A DNA stretch of 64,000 nt from an uncultured Atopobium sp. Its GTDB lineage: Bacteria; Actinomycetota; Coriobacteriia; Coriobacteriales; Atopobiaceae. Within the stretch, counting starts at the first letter, position 1; every line of letters begins with the position of its first letter. Location: the NCBI GenBank assembly GCA_916715765.1, contig CAKAPG010000004.1, positions 1 through 64,000 of the forward strand, written 5' to 3'. The position numbers were made by a program, and so were the translations under genes. Positions 36,024 through 45,918 of the stretch are shown here, in pieces. The notes under the pieces are model-generated. The model saw only the letters and a list, made by a program, of their open reading frames with translations, was not told the DNA's origin and ran no database searches.

Positions 36024-36054
36024 TCTCTGGCGAGAAAAACGTCTTGTCCAAGAA

Positions 36055-36089
36055 AAACAGCCGCCCTCTTGTGAAGGCGGCTGTTTTTG
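36055..36089. terminator. Bidirectional intrinsic terminator
   Basis: Stem AAACAGCCGCC / GGCGGCTGTTT with a 10-base loop, T run on the plus strand and A run on the other side, so it serves the gene ending at 36023 (+) and the one ending at 36121 (-). Confidence 0.9.
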
Positions 36090-36120
36090 TGTGCGAGAAG
36101 ATCGCTCTAGCAGTTGGATC

Positions 36121-39100
36121 TTACTTCTGCTTGCGAGCCCTTAGTGCAAAGCCGAGAGCAGTGATGCCAGAAGCAACCATGCCAACAGAAGCAATTACAA
36201 GCTCAGCGACATCGCCAGTGTCTGGCAGAACACGCTTCTTCTTGGTCTTAGAAGGCTTGTGTGGATCAGAGCTAGGAGTTGGCTCAGGGCTAGGGGTTGG
36301 TTCAGGCTCAGGTGTTGGCTGAGGCTCAGGCTCTGGGTAGTCGTTGGTGAAGACCAGAGGAGGTGTGCTGTTGCACTCGCACTGGTCAACCTCAGTGACG
36401 GTTCCATCTTCGGCAGTCTTAGTAATGTGATAGGTGAAATCAAGCTCGCCATCATCATTCTTGAAGACAGTGTAGGTGAGGGTGTAGACGGACTTGTCGT
36501 AAGTAACCCTCTGGTTAGTGCCGGTAACCTCTTTGATGGTGTACACGTAGGTACCAGGCTGAGAAAAGACTAGCTCGCCGAAGTTATTATCGCCAGAAAC
36601 TGCAACAGAAGTCTCAACGGTATCTGTTGTTGCGTTGTTTGGCATTGGGTAGGAAGGATCGTTGCGGGTGAGCGTGAACTTGAAGACATCCTGAGTTGTT
36701 GCAGTGCGTGGGTTGCCGCCGTTGTCATCAGGGAGAACTGATGGATAGTCGGTTGGAGTGTCTGGTGCATCACCAGTAACAACCTTCTGGATAACTGGAT
36801 AGTCCCTAGCAGGCAGTGGATCAGGGTAGACGTTAGTAAAGACAGCTCCTGTTGCATCGTTATACTCGCCAAGGTCAACGGTGGTAACGTTTCCGTTCTC
36901 GTCAGTCTTGGTCATAGTACGTGTTGCCTCAAGCTGGCCAGTGCCATCGTCGACAACGTTGTAGGTAACGGTGTAGACGCTCTGATCGTACTGGATGTTT
37001 TGGGTGCCTGTGACCTCTTTGATGGTGTACACGTAGGTACCAGGCTGGGTGAAAGTGATGTTGTGGAATACAGCGTCGCCGCCAAGAAGTCTGCGGGTAC
37101 GAGCGGTGTTGCCGGTGGTTCCCTCAGGCATCGGGCTGGATGGATCGAGGCGGGTCATCTCAAAGATAAAGACGTTAGGAGCATCGCCCTCGTCCTCAGA
37201 GCCGTTTGCCAGGAAGTTGTTGATCAGGCTCTCGGCAAGGCTGTCACTTATGATGCCGTCGGCGCTTGTGGCGCCTGCAGTACCCGCTGTGCTAACGTCG
37301 CTCGCGCTCAGGTAAGAATTAACCAGAGATGCAGGTGAAGGCTGTCCAGGTGTAGGAACAACTGGGTAATCGCCTTCGACAATCTTTGTAACGGATGGCG
37401 TCACAATAACAGGCCTGACATTGTAGACATTTACCAGCGACTGAGTGGTGGTGTACTGCTCAACGCGAGAAATGCTACTTCTAGTTGAAACGTAGGAATT
37501 AGGAACGTTCTCGGTGATGGTGTACGAAACAGTATCAGCAGCAGTATTGTCTACGTACTTACGAAGACCCTTGTAGACGATGGTGTAGGTGTTATTGCTA
37601 TTATCGGAAACCTCAGGCGCAATGGTGCTGGTATCAAGGTTCTTATCGTTAGAGAGAACCAGATTGTTGGCACCAAAGTCAGTTGTGGATGGACGCTTAC
37701 CAGCTGCATTGTTGTTATCGTCCCAGACCTTATTGATCTTGAGGTCAATGCCTGCATAGCTCAGAGCGTGGGTGGAGAGGCTACGAGTGGAGTGGTTACC
37801 AGCGATATCGTAGTCAAGAACGCTGCTGAATACGCTGCGCTTGCCGTTGTAGGAAGCGTCAACGTTGTTGGCAACCTTATAGGTGACGTCAACAAAGCCG
37901 CCGCTGTTAGCAGCAAGGGCGTGTGTTGAGGTAAACAGTACCATGTCAGCATCAGCTGGATCGTTGACTACGGTGTAGTCGCTAGGCTGTGGAGCATGGT
38001 TTGCGGTGTAGGTAACACCAGGGTTCAGCTTGATGTACTGATAAGAGAAGTTGGAAGAAGAACTTACGCCCTCAAGCGCAAGAGGAAGCTGAGTTGCACC
38101 CTCTGGGTTAATGCCAGCACCGCGGTTTGCAGACTTGGAAAGCAGTGGAACAAACAGCTGCGTGGTATTTGCGGTGTTGCCGGTGTTATTGCGGACTGCA
38201 ATATGAACGGTAGCAGTGTCTCCGCGCTGCATAACAGGGGTAGTTGCGCCTGGATTAGCGGAGTCGTACGTGTAATCAGTTACGGTTCCAGAGACGGCAT
38301 CCTTTACAGAAAGGGTAGATGCAGCAGCAATGGCAGATGCCTGAGCAATGTTGATACCAGGGCGCTCGGAGAGAGAAACCATGTCCTCGCCAGAGTTGAC
38401 GCTGTTACCAAACAAGCTGGTGTACTTGTGAGTGTTCCAGTTGCTGCGGTCCCAGTGCTCGGCCTTAATCTGAGCACCGATTTCCTTGAAGTCTTTGGTG
38501 GTAATGCCAATAAAGTCATTGATGTGGTAGATGCCCTTGCCGGCAAGATCAGTGGTGTGGACATCCATGCTTAGAGTCATGTTCTTGCTGGTAAAGTCTG
38601 GCTGATACTGACCGCGAGTCTCGTCGCCAACATCAATGGTGTACTTCCAAACCTTAACAGCCACGCCGTCCTTATCGTACGTTCCTACAAACTCAGGAGC
38701 GCTGAGCGTGCCGTTAGAAACGGTAAGGTTACTGTAGGTAAAGCCCTCAGGCATGATGACGTAGAGCACTGGCTCCTGAAGAGGGTTCCAGTCCCAGTTT
38801 GCGTCGTCGATGCGACCAGAAATCTTGAAGGTCTCACCGCCGTTAATTTGGGTCTTATCGATGTTGCCAACGCCGTTAAGAACCTTAGGTGCGCCGGACT
38901 TAGCAGTCAGCGTAACGCCTGCGTCAGGAGTGGTACCAGTGTTGTAGAGCTTGACGTTAGTGACAACGTCGGCGTTAGTGCCCTTCTTCCAAGAGCCGTA
39001 AACGCCGTTGGAGATGTAGCTCCAACCGTAGAACTCATCAGAGACAAACTTGGGATGATCAGGGTGGTCGAGAAGATCGCTCATTGGCCTAATGCCATCG

Positions 39101-40560
39101 TATCCGCCAAGAATTGGACCAAGGTCAACCTTGATGGAAGTGATAGAGGTATTGATATCAAGGCCAAGGGCAGTGTTGGTGATAAGTGCGGAGACACCAT
39201 CTTTACGCAGAATGCTTGGATCAGCAGTTCCGCTAGAGCCGTCTGATGCGGTCCAATGGATTGGACCATAGGTCATACCAGCCTTGTAAGGGATGGTGAC
39301 GCCGCGGATGATAGCGGTCTGGTTCTGATCGATGGTCATCTCGAGTGTCTTTGGAGCAGTATCCGTGGAGAGCTCGTTCTTGATGAGATAGGTGCCAAGA
39401 CGAACGTTATAGGTATCGTTTTTCTTGTATGCCCAGTTAGGTGCTGTATCGACAAGAGCGTGTGTGGTAAGACGCTCTGGGTTAAGGCCGTCAATTACGG
39501 TAACCTTAAGCGTAGAAGAAGCGTTTGCGGAGGTACGGTTGACGTTTGGAGTGTCATTCCAAACGGACATAGTGAGGTTCTTAATGGTGACGTTAAAGGT
39601 TGAGTTGTTAGGTCTGGTGCTTGACGCAGGAACCTTAATCTGTGGCTTAAAGGTTGGGGTACCTGCGTAAGAGCCTGGCTCGTTCCACTCAACTGTTGCG
39701 GTCTTGTTAGTGCCATCATCGGTGGTAGAAACAATGGTACCTGCGGTGTTATAGAGGCTAGTCTCATTGACACCAACAAGCTCCATATCGCTTGGATAGA
39801 CAACCTGAACCGTAGTTTTACTGTTTGCCTCGGTGAGTACCTTAGAGCCTGTGGCAGAAACCTGCAGGGTAGAAGTGGTGCCACCCTTAGAGAGAACCTC
39901 AGTAGACTGATCAGCCCAGAAACCATAGGTCATGGCGTCAGCTGCAGTAACAGATGAGGTATGTGGATCAATGTTTTGTGTTGCAGCGGTGCTCAAGCTA
40001 ACACGAATTGCATTTGCGATAACCTGGCTTGCGCTCTGGTTCTCAACAGCATCGTCAAGCTTGAACTGAATTTCTCTTATGGAAGAAACCTGGGTCAAGC
40101 CGTTTTTGGTCATGTAGACCAGATCACCACTACGGTTCTTCTCGGAACTTGCGCCAGGATAGCCGTAAGGAAGGGTTCCTGTTCCCGTAGGTGCGGTAAC
40201 CAGGTCAGAGAAGCTGGTGTTTGAGATACCACCAACGGTAAATGTTGCACCTGGAGTACCTGTGACATAGAGTCCGTCTCCAAACCTCACGTTGAGGTAC
40301 GTTGGAGAGAACTGCAACGATGCAGGAATTGTGTAGCCAACATTCAAGGCGTAGGTGACTCCCGCCTTAAGAGCAGGGGTTTGACCTGCAAGAAGGTCAG
40401 CAACTTGGGCGTGAGTTGACGCATCTTCAATGCTCAGAGCATTGATTTGAAGACCTGTGGTGTCTTCTGCGTAAGCCACGCTAAGGTTGGGCAGCAATGC
40501 TGCGACGAATGCAACGGCAGCTAAAAGCAATCCCGCTACAATCCTTGCCTTACTTTTCAT
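36121..40560 (-). CDS. LPXTG surface protein with FctA/Spy0128-like stalk domains
   Basis: 1479 residues. Signal peptide MKSKARIVAGLLLAAVAFVA, cut near AYA; about 900 residues of adhesin-like beta structure; one Cna-B-like domain near 935-1020 (LKINKVWDDNNNAAGKRPS); two FctA/Spy0128-type domains near 1130-1250 and 1290-1400 (PGTYVYTIKEV in each, with FEMTRLDPSSPMPEGT or FTLTRNDPSYPMPNN), the backbone-pilin fold with isopeptide bonds; a Pro/Glu-rich wall spacer; sorting signal LPDTGD near 1441, hydrophobic helix and RARKQK. Sortase substrate; a role as pilin or fibrillar adhesin is plausible. It lies 44 bases after the gene at 40605-44633, so they form an operon. Confidence 0.9.
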   Translation of the reverse strand: MKSKARIVAGLLLAAVAFVAALLPNLSVAYAEDTTGLQINALSIEDASTHAQVADLLAGQTPALKAGVTYALNVGYTIPASLQFSPTYLNVRFGDGLYVTGTPGATFTVGGISNTSFSDLVTAPTGTGTLPYGYPGASSEKNRSGDLVYMTKNGLTQVSSIREIQFKLDDAVENQSASQVIANAIRVSLSTAATQNIDPHTSSVTAADAMTYGFWADQSTEVLSKGGTTSTLQVSATGSKVLTEANSKTTVQVVYPSDMELVGVNETSLYNTAGTIVSTTDDGTNKTATVEWNEPGSYAGTPTFKPQIKVPASSTRPNNSTFNVTIKNLTMSVWNDTPNVNRTSANASSTLKVTVIDGLNPERLTTHALVDTAPNWAYKKNDTYNVRLGTYLIKNELSTDTAPKTLEMTIDQNQTAIIRGVTIPYKAGMTYGPIHWTASDGSSGTADPSILRKDGVSALITNTALGLDINTSITSIKVDLGPILGGYDGIRPMSDLLDHPDHPKFVSDEFYGWSYISNGVYGSWKKGTNADVVTNVKLYNTGTTPDAGVTLTAKSGAPKVLNGVGNIDKTQINGGETFKISGRIDDANWDWNPLQEPVLYVIMPEGFTYSNLTVSNGTLSAPEFVGTYDKDGVAVKVWKYTIDVGDETRGQYQPDFTSKNMTLSMDVHTTDLAGKGIYHINDFIGITTKDFKEIGAQIKAEHWDRSNWNTHKYTSLFGNSVNSGEDMVSLSERPGINIAQASAIAAASTLSVKDAVSGTVTDYTYDSANPGATTPVMQRGDTATVHIAVRNNTGNTANTTQLFVPLLSKSANRGAGINPEGATQLPLALEGVSSSSNFSYQYIKLNPGVTYTANHAPQPSDYTVVNDPADADMVLFTSTHALAANSGGFVDVTYKVANNVDASYNGKRSVFSSVLDYDIAGNHSTRSLSTHALSYAGIDLKINKVWDDNNNAAGKRPSTTDFGANNLVLSNDKNLDTSTIAPEVSDNSNNTYTIVYKGLRKYVDNTAADTVSYTITENVPNSYVSTRSSISRVEQYTTTQSLVNVYNVRPVIVTPSVTKIVEGDYPVVPTPGQPSPASLVNSYLSASDVSTAGTAGATSADGIISDSLAESLINNFLANGSEDEGDAPNVFIFEMTRLDPSSPMPEGTTGNTARTRRLLGGDAVFHNITFTQPGTYVYTIKEVTGTQNIQYDQSVYTVTYNVVDDGTGQLEATRTMTKTDENGNVTTVDLGEYNDATGAVFTNVYPDPLPARDYPVIQKVVTGDAPDTPTDYPSVLPDDNGGNPRTATTQDVFKFTLTRNDPSYPMPNNATTDTVETSVAVSGDNNFGELVFSQPGTYVYTIKEVTGTNQRVTYDKSVYTLTYTVFKNDDGELDFTYHITKTAEDGTVTEVDQCECNSTPPLVFTNDYPEPEPQPTPEPEPTPSPEPTPSSDPHKPSKTKKKRVLPDTGDVAELVIASVGMVASGITALGFALRARKQK

Positions 40561-40604
40561 AGCACATCCTAACTAGAGCGATACAGAACCAATCACTTTC
40601 TTTC

Positions 40605-43600
40605 TTACTTATTCTTACGACGCTTAGTAATGCCAAGTGAAGTCATTACAGCGGTCATACCAGCGAGAAGTGCAGCAAGAGGTGCTACAGCAGAAGCATC
40701 TCCGGTATATGGAGTCTTCTGCTTCTTTTTCTTAGATGGCTTAGTTGGAGTGGAAGGAGTCTCTGGAGTCTCATCCTCTGCAACGGTAATAGTGAGCTGG
40801 ATTGTGTCGTTATCAGTTGCAACGGCGTCCTTACCATCTGGCCACTGGACACCATTCCAGGTGAACGAGAAGACCTTACGGTTGCCAGCTGCGGAATCAG
40901 CAATAGCGCTGAAGGAGCCGGTAACGGTGCCGACAGCGGTGAGTTGGGTGCCTGCAGCAACGTTGGAGTCAATGGTGACGCCTGGAATGGTGAGCTTCAT
41001 CCAACCATCGTTTACACTGGCCTCATCAACAATGCGCTCAAGGTCAGAGTACGTCCTAATGGAGGATGGATCACTGAGCTCAAAGGTGACGGTAACCGTA
41101 CGACCGTTGACCTGAACATCACTGACCTTAAAGCCGCTGCCAAAGTTGGAAGCCTGGATGGTGTTGGCATCAAGGTTGCTTGGAAGTGTCATTCCCTCAG
41201 GAACAGTCAGAGTTGCTGTGAACTTGAACTTCAGGTTGCTCAGCGTAATGGTGTCATGGTTGGTATTAGGGTAGGCACGCTCAATATTGTTCATCTGCTC
41301 CTGGATAGAGGAAGCAAGAATTGAACCAGTGAGGTTAAAGGTAGAGCCTGCCTTCATAGTGATGACCTGGTCATGCTCGGTATTCTCGTCAGCGAGCATA
41401 TCAGCAGGAAGGTTCATCTCAATTGGGTTGTTCACAATCAGAGTCTGCTGAATGCCGGTACCACGAGGGTCTCTGCTCGCAGCAATCTGAACGCCGTTCC
41501 AAGAAAGCTCGTACTTCTTGGTGACGTTAGTGACAGTGTTCTTTGCAAAAGATTCAAAGGTGCCAGTAAGAGTACCTGTAGCAGTGAGCTCCTGACCATT
41601 GGTTACCTGAGTTGGGTCAAGCGTGAGACCATCAACAGTTACGGTAAGAGGTCTTGCAATTTCTGCGGTAGCTGCATCGTCTTTGCCAACTGTCTCGACA
41701 GCGTCTTTGAGCTGCTTGTAGTTGGTGTAAGTGCCCTTGAGCTTCAGGGTAACGGTAACTTCCTGACCGTTCACGGAAACGTTTGTAACCTCGAAGAGAT
41801 CACCAAGGCCAGAGGTAGTTACTGTTGGATTAGCTGGGACAACAACGCCAGCAGGAAGCGTGAGCTTTGCAGTAAAGGTTGAAGTTGTGCCAGAAAGCGT
41901 AATCTTGGTTAGGTCGTCGAGGCCGCCAGCAATGCCATTCTCAAAAGCGCTCATCTGATTAATGACGGAAGTAGCGTCAATAGCGCCTGTAAGACTGAAG
42001 CTCTTATCGTTAGAGACTTCCTTGATCTGAGTGGTGTTGCTCTGAGAGTCACTCCACATATCAGCAGGAAGATCGCTAGTAAGCTCTACTTTCTGGATGG
42101 AAGGATCATCTTTCCACTTGAGATAGTAGGTGACATCGTTAGTAAGCGTTGCGCCACCGTTAATGGTTGCAGGGGAGTTGCCTGCAGCGTCGGTGAACCA
42201 GTAGTGGTAGTTGTGACCAATAACAATGCCAAAGAAGGTCATTGGATCATCCGTGTTGTCCAGAATGTGATTCTCAAAAGTTGCAATCTCTGTATAAGCA
42301 GTATTGGTGTTAGAGCTGGTAGGACTTGCAATTCCATCAGTAGACGTGGTCAGAGTGTTGCCGCTGAGATTCTGCAGCAGCGCGTTGATGTTAGTCTGCT
42401 CAGCTACAGTTGGGTGAGTCTTGATAGTTGCAACCTCTCCGCCGTTTGCATCGGTTGTGATATCAAAGACGTTAGGGTTCTGCTTAAAGACGCTGTTCGC
42501 AGAGAAGGTTCCACCATTTGCCGAGAAGGACACAGTAAGGTGCTGCTCCTCCCAGTCTGCGTACAAATCAACGGTATCGGTGCCCACAGGAACAGCCAGG
42601 TTGGAATTAGCTGCAACCTCGTCACCAGCACCGTTTGCCTGGGTGGTCCAGCGCTTGAAGGTCTTACCAGCAATATTGAAGTTGTTGTCGAGGTTGTTGA
42701 CATCAGCGTTAGAGCGAACCGTTACGGTACGGCTTGCGTTGGTGGCAACGCGGTCAATGACAGAGACGCCGTTACCGTTGTGATACCTGACATAGAGCCA
42801 AGCAGTGTTGGCCTTCCAATGTGGATAGACTGTCATGTCAGAGGTGACCTGGGTATCAGCGGTGAACTGGTGCTCGGTACCAGCTGCATCGGTGTAGTAC
42901 CAGCCGTCAAACTCCTGACCACTTGCATAAGGATCTGCAGGTAGGGTAGTGGAGCCTCCTGCTACAGAAGAAGCGGTTGCAAGAGAGTTGCCGCGCATAG
43001 CAAGAGCAGTCTTGTTAGCAGTAGTGCCATCAGCAAATGTTGGGTTGATGCCGGTAACGCCTGGGGTGTTGAGGTCAAAGGTAACGGTTGCAGCAGGTGC
43101 CCAAACGTGCTTCTGACCATCGCTTGAAGCGTTAGCAACTGGGTAGGTATAGGTTGCTCCGTTAGCATTAATGAGGCTCAGAGAGTTAGTTGATGGATCA
43201 GCAAGGGTAAAGAGCGAGAGAACCTCGTTGCCGTTAGCTGCGCCGTTTGTAGGGATAGTGCTACCAAAGCCACTGTTATAGCTTGGTGCGTATTTGAGCA
43301 GGTAAGAGCCGCCAACAACGTTGTAGTTCTGACGAGTCTGGCCAGCGCCGTTATCGGAGTTTTTGGTAGCAGGGGTTTCTACCAGGCTGTTTCCGGTGAA
43401 CTGAATGGAACCGTTAGTCTGCGCGCCAAAGAGAGCACCAGAGTTACGGCCGTCTCCCTTAATGGTGGAGTTGTTAATGATGACGTCACCGGTGTTGACG
43501 TTAAGACCGCCAGTACCACCGTTAGTGAAGTTAAGGGTTGAGTTAGTAACGTTTACTGTTCCTCCAGCTACACCAACAGAAATGCCAGAAGTTGAGCCAG

Positions 43601-44633
43601 CATTTGCGTTGATGGTGGAGTTAACAATATTGGAAGAACCCTGGATGGTCATGCCCGTCTGACCCCAGAAGGATGGGTTGATGGTCAGGGTTGAATCAGT
43701 CATGTTGAGCTGGTTGACATAGAAAGTCTGGCCAAAGCCCTCGACCTTAAGATCAGCATTTCGAAGGGTAAGATTACGAGCGTCATTCCAGGTACGAGCC
43801 TGGGAAGTTACGTTAATCGTAGCATTCTCAAAAGTAACGCCAGACTCAAAGAAGTTTGTATTGCTCTTATCATCTGCAGTGATGGTGACGCTGTTTTTGT
43901 TAGTGCTACCACTAACGGTTCCGCCAAGAGAAATACCACGAGTACCGCTGGAACCTGCGTTGTTTCTAAACACATAGGTACCATCGGTGATGGTTGAGCC
44001 ATCTTCTGCAGTTAGAGCGGTTTTGAAGCCGGACATGGTAAGAGTACCAGTGCCGGTGAGTATTGAACCAGGAGAAAGAACCAGTCCGTCAATGCTGTTA
44101 CCCGTGCCGGTAAGAGTTGCGCCTTCATCCTCAATTTTGAGTGTGAGGCCAGAAGGAATAGTAACCGTAGAGGTCAAATTGAGGTTGCCCTTGAGGTGAA
44201 TGGTGTTGATTGAAGAAGTTTCTCCCCATAGTTCCAGCGCTTTCTGGAGAGATTTAAGAGGATCTGAGCTGGAACCCTCGTTAGTATCGTTGCCGCTTGT
44301 TCCGTCTACCCAGAGCTCATTTGTGATGTAAGAAAGGCTTCTGGTAACACGGCGAGAAGATCTTTCTGTAGGAGCGGTAGCTTGCTCGGAAGTTTGCTGG
44401 TTGGAAGTGGCTTCTGCGTTAGTGGTAGTTTCAGTTGAGGTTTCTGCTGTTGCTTCTGAAGTAGAAGCAGTTGCATCGCTTGTTTGAGCTGCTGCAACTT
44501 CTTGCGTCTGAGTTACCTCTTGAGTGCTAGCAATCTCTGCTAATGCTGAAGAAGGAACCAGCGAGAGTGCAAGCACCAAAGACATAGCTGTCTTAGCGCC
44601 TTTGCTTGCAAAATTCTTGTCTTTTCTTTCCAT
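40605..44633 (-). CDS. Surface protein with beta-helix and InlB-type repeats, TPYTGD sorting signal
   Basis: 1342 residues. A signal peptide (GAKTAMSLVLALSLVPSSAL) is followed by a Thr/Ala/Gln-rich region, a right-handed beta-helix part (about 100-480; ELWVDGTSGNDTNEGSSSDP and many NS-T/NVTNST rungs), two or three Listeria-Bacteroides InlB-type repeats (about 510-760; EFDGWYYTDAAGTEHQF), then two long LPADM-started repeats (about 800-1270). The end has KKKKQK, TPYTGD near 1305, a helix and KRRKNK. The usual Leu of LPXTG is Thr here, which may weaken or redirect sorting. ATG 44633 has AGGGG/AGG upstream. Probably an adhesin, first gene of the two-gene operon. Confidence 0.88.
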   Translation of the reverse strand: MERKDKNFASKGAKTAMSLVLALSLVPSSALAEIASTQEVTQTQEVAAAQTSDATASTSEATAETSTETTTNAEATSNQQTSEQATAPTERSSRRVTRSLSYITNELWVDGTSGNDTNEGSSSDPLKSLQKALELWGETSSINTIHLKGNLNLTSTVTIPSGLTLKIEDEGATLTGTGNSIDGLVLSPGSILTGTGTLTMSGFKTALTAEDGSTITDGTYVFRNNAGSSGTRGISLGGTVSGSTNKNSVTITADDKSNTNFFESGVTFENATINVTSQARTWNDARNLTLRNADLKVEGFGQTFYVNQLNMTDSTLTINPSFWGQTGMTIQGSSNIVNSTINANAGSTSGISVGVAGGTVNVTNSTLNFTNGGTGGLNVNTGDVIINNSTIKGDGRNSGALFGAQTNGSIQFTGNSLVETPATKNSDNGAGQTRQNYNVVGGSYLLKYAPSYNSGFGSTIPTNGAANGNEVLSLFTLADPSTNSLSLINANGATYTYPVANASSDGQKHVWAPAATVTFDLNTPGVTGINPTFADGTTANKTALAMRGNSLATASSVAGGSTTLPADPYASGQEFDGWYYTDAAGTEHQFTADTQVTSDMTVYPHWKANTAWLYVRYHNGNGVSVIDRVATNASRTVTVRSNADVNNLDNNFNIAGKTFKRWTTQANGAGDEVAANSNLAVPVGTDTVDLYADWEEQHLTVSFSANGGTFSANSVFKQNPNVFDITTDANGGEVATIKTHPTVAEQTNINALLQNLSGNTLTTSTDGIASPTSSNTNTAYTEIATFENHILDNTDDPMTFFGIVIGHNYHYWFTDAAGNSPATINGGATLTNDVTYYLKWKDDPSIQKVELTSDLPADMWSDSQSNTTQIKEVSNDKSFSLTGAIDATSVINQMSAFENGIAGGLDDLTKITLSGTTSTFTAKLTLPAGVVVPANPTVTTSGLGDLFEVTNVSVNGQEVTVTLKLKGTYTNYKQLKDAVETVGKDDAATAEIARPLTVTVDGLTLDPTQVTNGQELTATGTLTGTFESFAKNTVTNVTKKYELSWNGVQIAASRDPRGTGIQQTLIVNNPIEMNLPADMLADENTEHDQVITMKAGSTFNLTGSILASSIQEQMNNIERAYPNTNHDTITLSNLKFKFTATLTVPEGMTLPSNLDANTIQASNFGSGFKVSDVQVNGRTVTVTFELSDPSSIRTYSDLERIVDEASVNDGWMKLTIPGVTIDSNVAAGTQLTAVGTVTGSFSAIADSAAGNRKVFSFTWNGVQWPDGKDAVATDNDTIQLTITVAEDETPETPSTPTKPSKKKKQKTPYTGDASAVAPLAALLAGMTAVMTSLGITKRRKNK

Positions 44634-45175
44634 ACCTACCCCTAACAAATAGTGAATACCCCAACAAAATTTGCAATTAAATCTTGTGCAAAAAGTGACG
44701 AATCACGAGAAGCACAATAGAACTAAACGGTACAAATTTAGAGCATTTTTCGTATAGATAATTATCCATTATTTTGACAAAAATTATTGTCTCAACCAGC
44801 GATTTTTATAGTTTGAACACATTTCAAAAAATGCCTTTATCTCATGTTATATAAATAATTTAATCAAAATATTTGATGCGTTCAGAAATGGCATTTAAAT
44901 TGCACTATTTTTGACGATTTTCTCGACATTTGTCATAAACGTGCAACGGATAAAAATTGCAAAGGAAATGTATTAAATTTTGAGACAAATGTGAGTTATG
45001 CGGAAACTGAATAGTGGAAGCTGGATAGTTAACAATTTCATGAAATTTGAGCTTCAAAATTTGTTGGCAAGAGAAGCTCTGTACACTAAGTAAGAGGGAA
45101 TCAAGAGAGATTACTCCGCGCAAAAAACGTAAAAAATGTGCGTGAAACCTTTTTGAATGTACTGAGTAGGGGACT
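44634..45175. other. AT-rich divergent intergenic region
   Basis: About 540 bases, very AT-rich, between the surface-protein operon (-) and the HD hydrolase (+). It must hold both promoters, but several equally good TATAAT-like boxes (for example near 44850) prevent a choice. No frame with protein-like content and no long repeat was seen. Confidence 0.5.
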
Positions 45176-45820
45176 ATGAACTCAAAAATTATTGATGACG
45201 CCTTGGACTTTGTAAAAGAGGTCTTCTCCACAGATTTTAGTGGCCACGATTACTTCCACACGTTGCGTGTGTACAAAATGGCTGTAAGAATTGCGCAGGA
45301 GGAAGGAGCAAATCAAGAGATTGTTGCCCTTGCTGCGCTTTTGCACGATGTTGATGACATCAAGCTTTCTCCAGAGACGCATGAGCATAAGGATAGGGCC
45401 GTTGGTTTTCTGCGCCAGCATGCTGTCGACGAGGCCACTATCCAGGCAATTTGTACCGCAATCGATGAGGTTTCTTTCTCAGGAACAGACTCGGTAGTTC
45501 CTTCAACGCTTGAGGGTATGTGTGTTCAAGATGCAGATCGCCTGGACGCGCTTGGTGCTGTTGGCATCGCACGTACCTTTGCCTATGGCGGAAGTCATGG
45601 TCGCGGTATGTATGACCCGGATGAACCACCGACCCTTAATATGAGTGGCGTGGAGTATCACTCACACAAATCAACGTCGCTCAATCACTTTTACGAGAAA
45701 CTCTTTTTGCTGGCAGATATGATGAATACGCGCAGTGGCAAAGAGCTAGGAAAAGCTCGCGAGAAGTACATGCGTGAGTATGTTGACCAGTTCTTAGGTG
45801 AGTGGAACGGTGAACGCTAA
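45176..45820 (+). CDS. HD-domain phosphohydrolase
   Basis: 214-residue metal-dependent phosphohydrolase of the HD superfamily, close to the YedJ-type group. The metal ligands are visible: His in HDYFHTLRVY, His-Asp in ALLHDVDD and Asp in QDADRLDALGA. Substrate unknown; members act on nucleotides or similar phosphates. Cytoplasmic. Start ATG 45176 follows AGGGGA. Single gene between the long AT-rich gap and the MetE-like gene. Confidence 0.88.
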   Translation: MNSKIIDDALDFVKEVFSTDFSGHDYFHTLRVYKMAVRIAQEEGANQEIVALAALLHDVDDIKLSPETHEHKDRAVGFLRQHAVDEATIQAICTAIDEVSFSGTDSVVPSTLEGMCVQDADRLDALGAVGIARTFAYGGSHGRGMYDPDEPPTLNMSGVEYHSHKSTSLNHFYEKLFLLADMMNTRSGKELGKAREKYMREYVDQFLGEWNGER

Positions 45821-45918
45821 CCTATAGTTTTTAGCTATATGAATTAGTCAAGTATTTGTATTTCACAAGTAAAGCACTGATTGTCATACTGGTTTCTCGT
45901 AAGCAGTTCTAAGGGGTC

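Noticed and set aside
44634..45175. Riboswitch or long hairpin in the AT-rich gap
   Set aside because: Only weak AT pairings; no conserved aptamer core seen.
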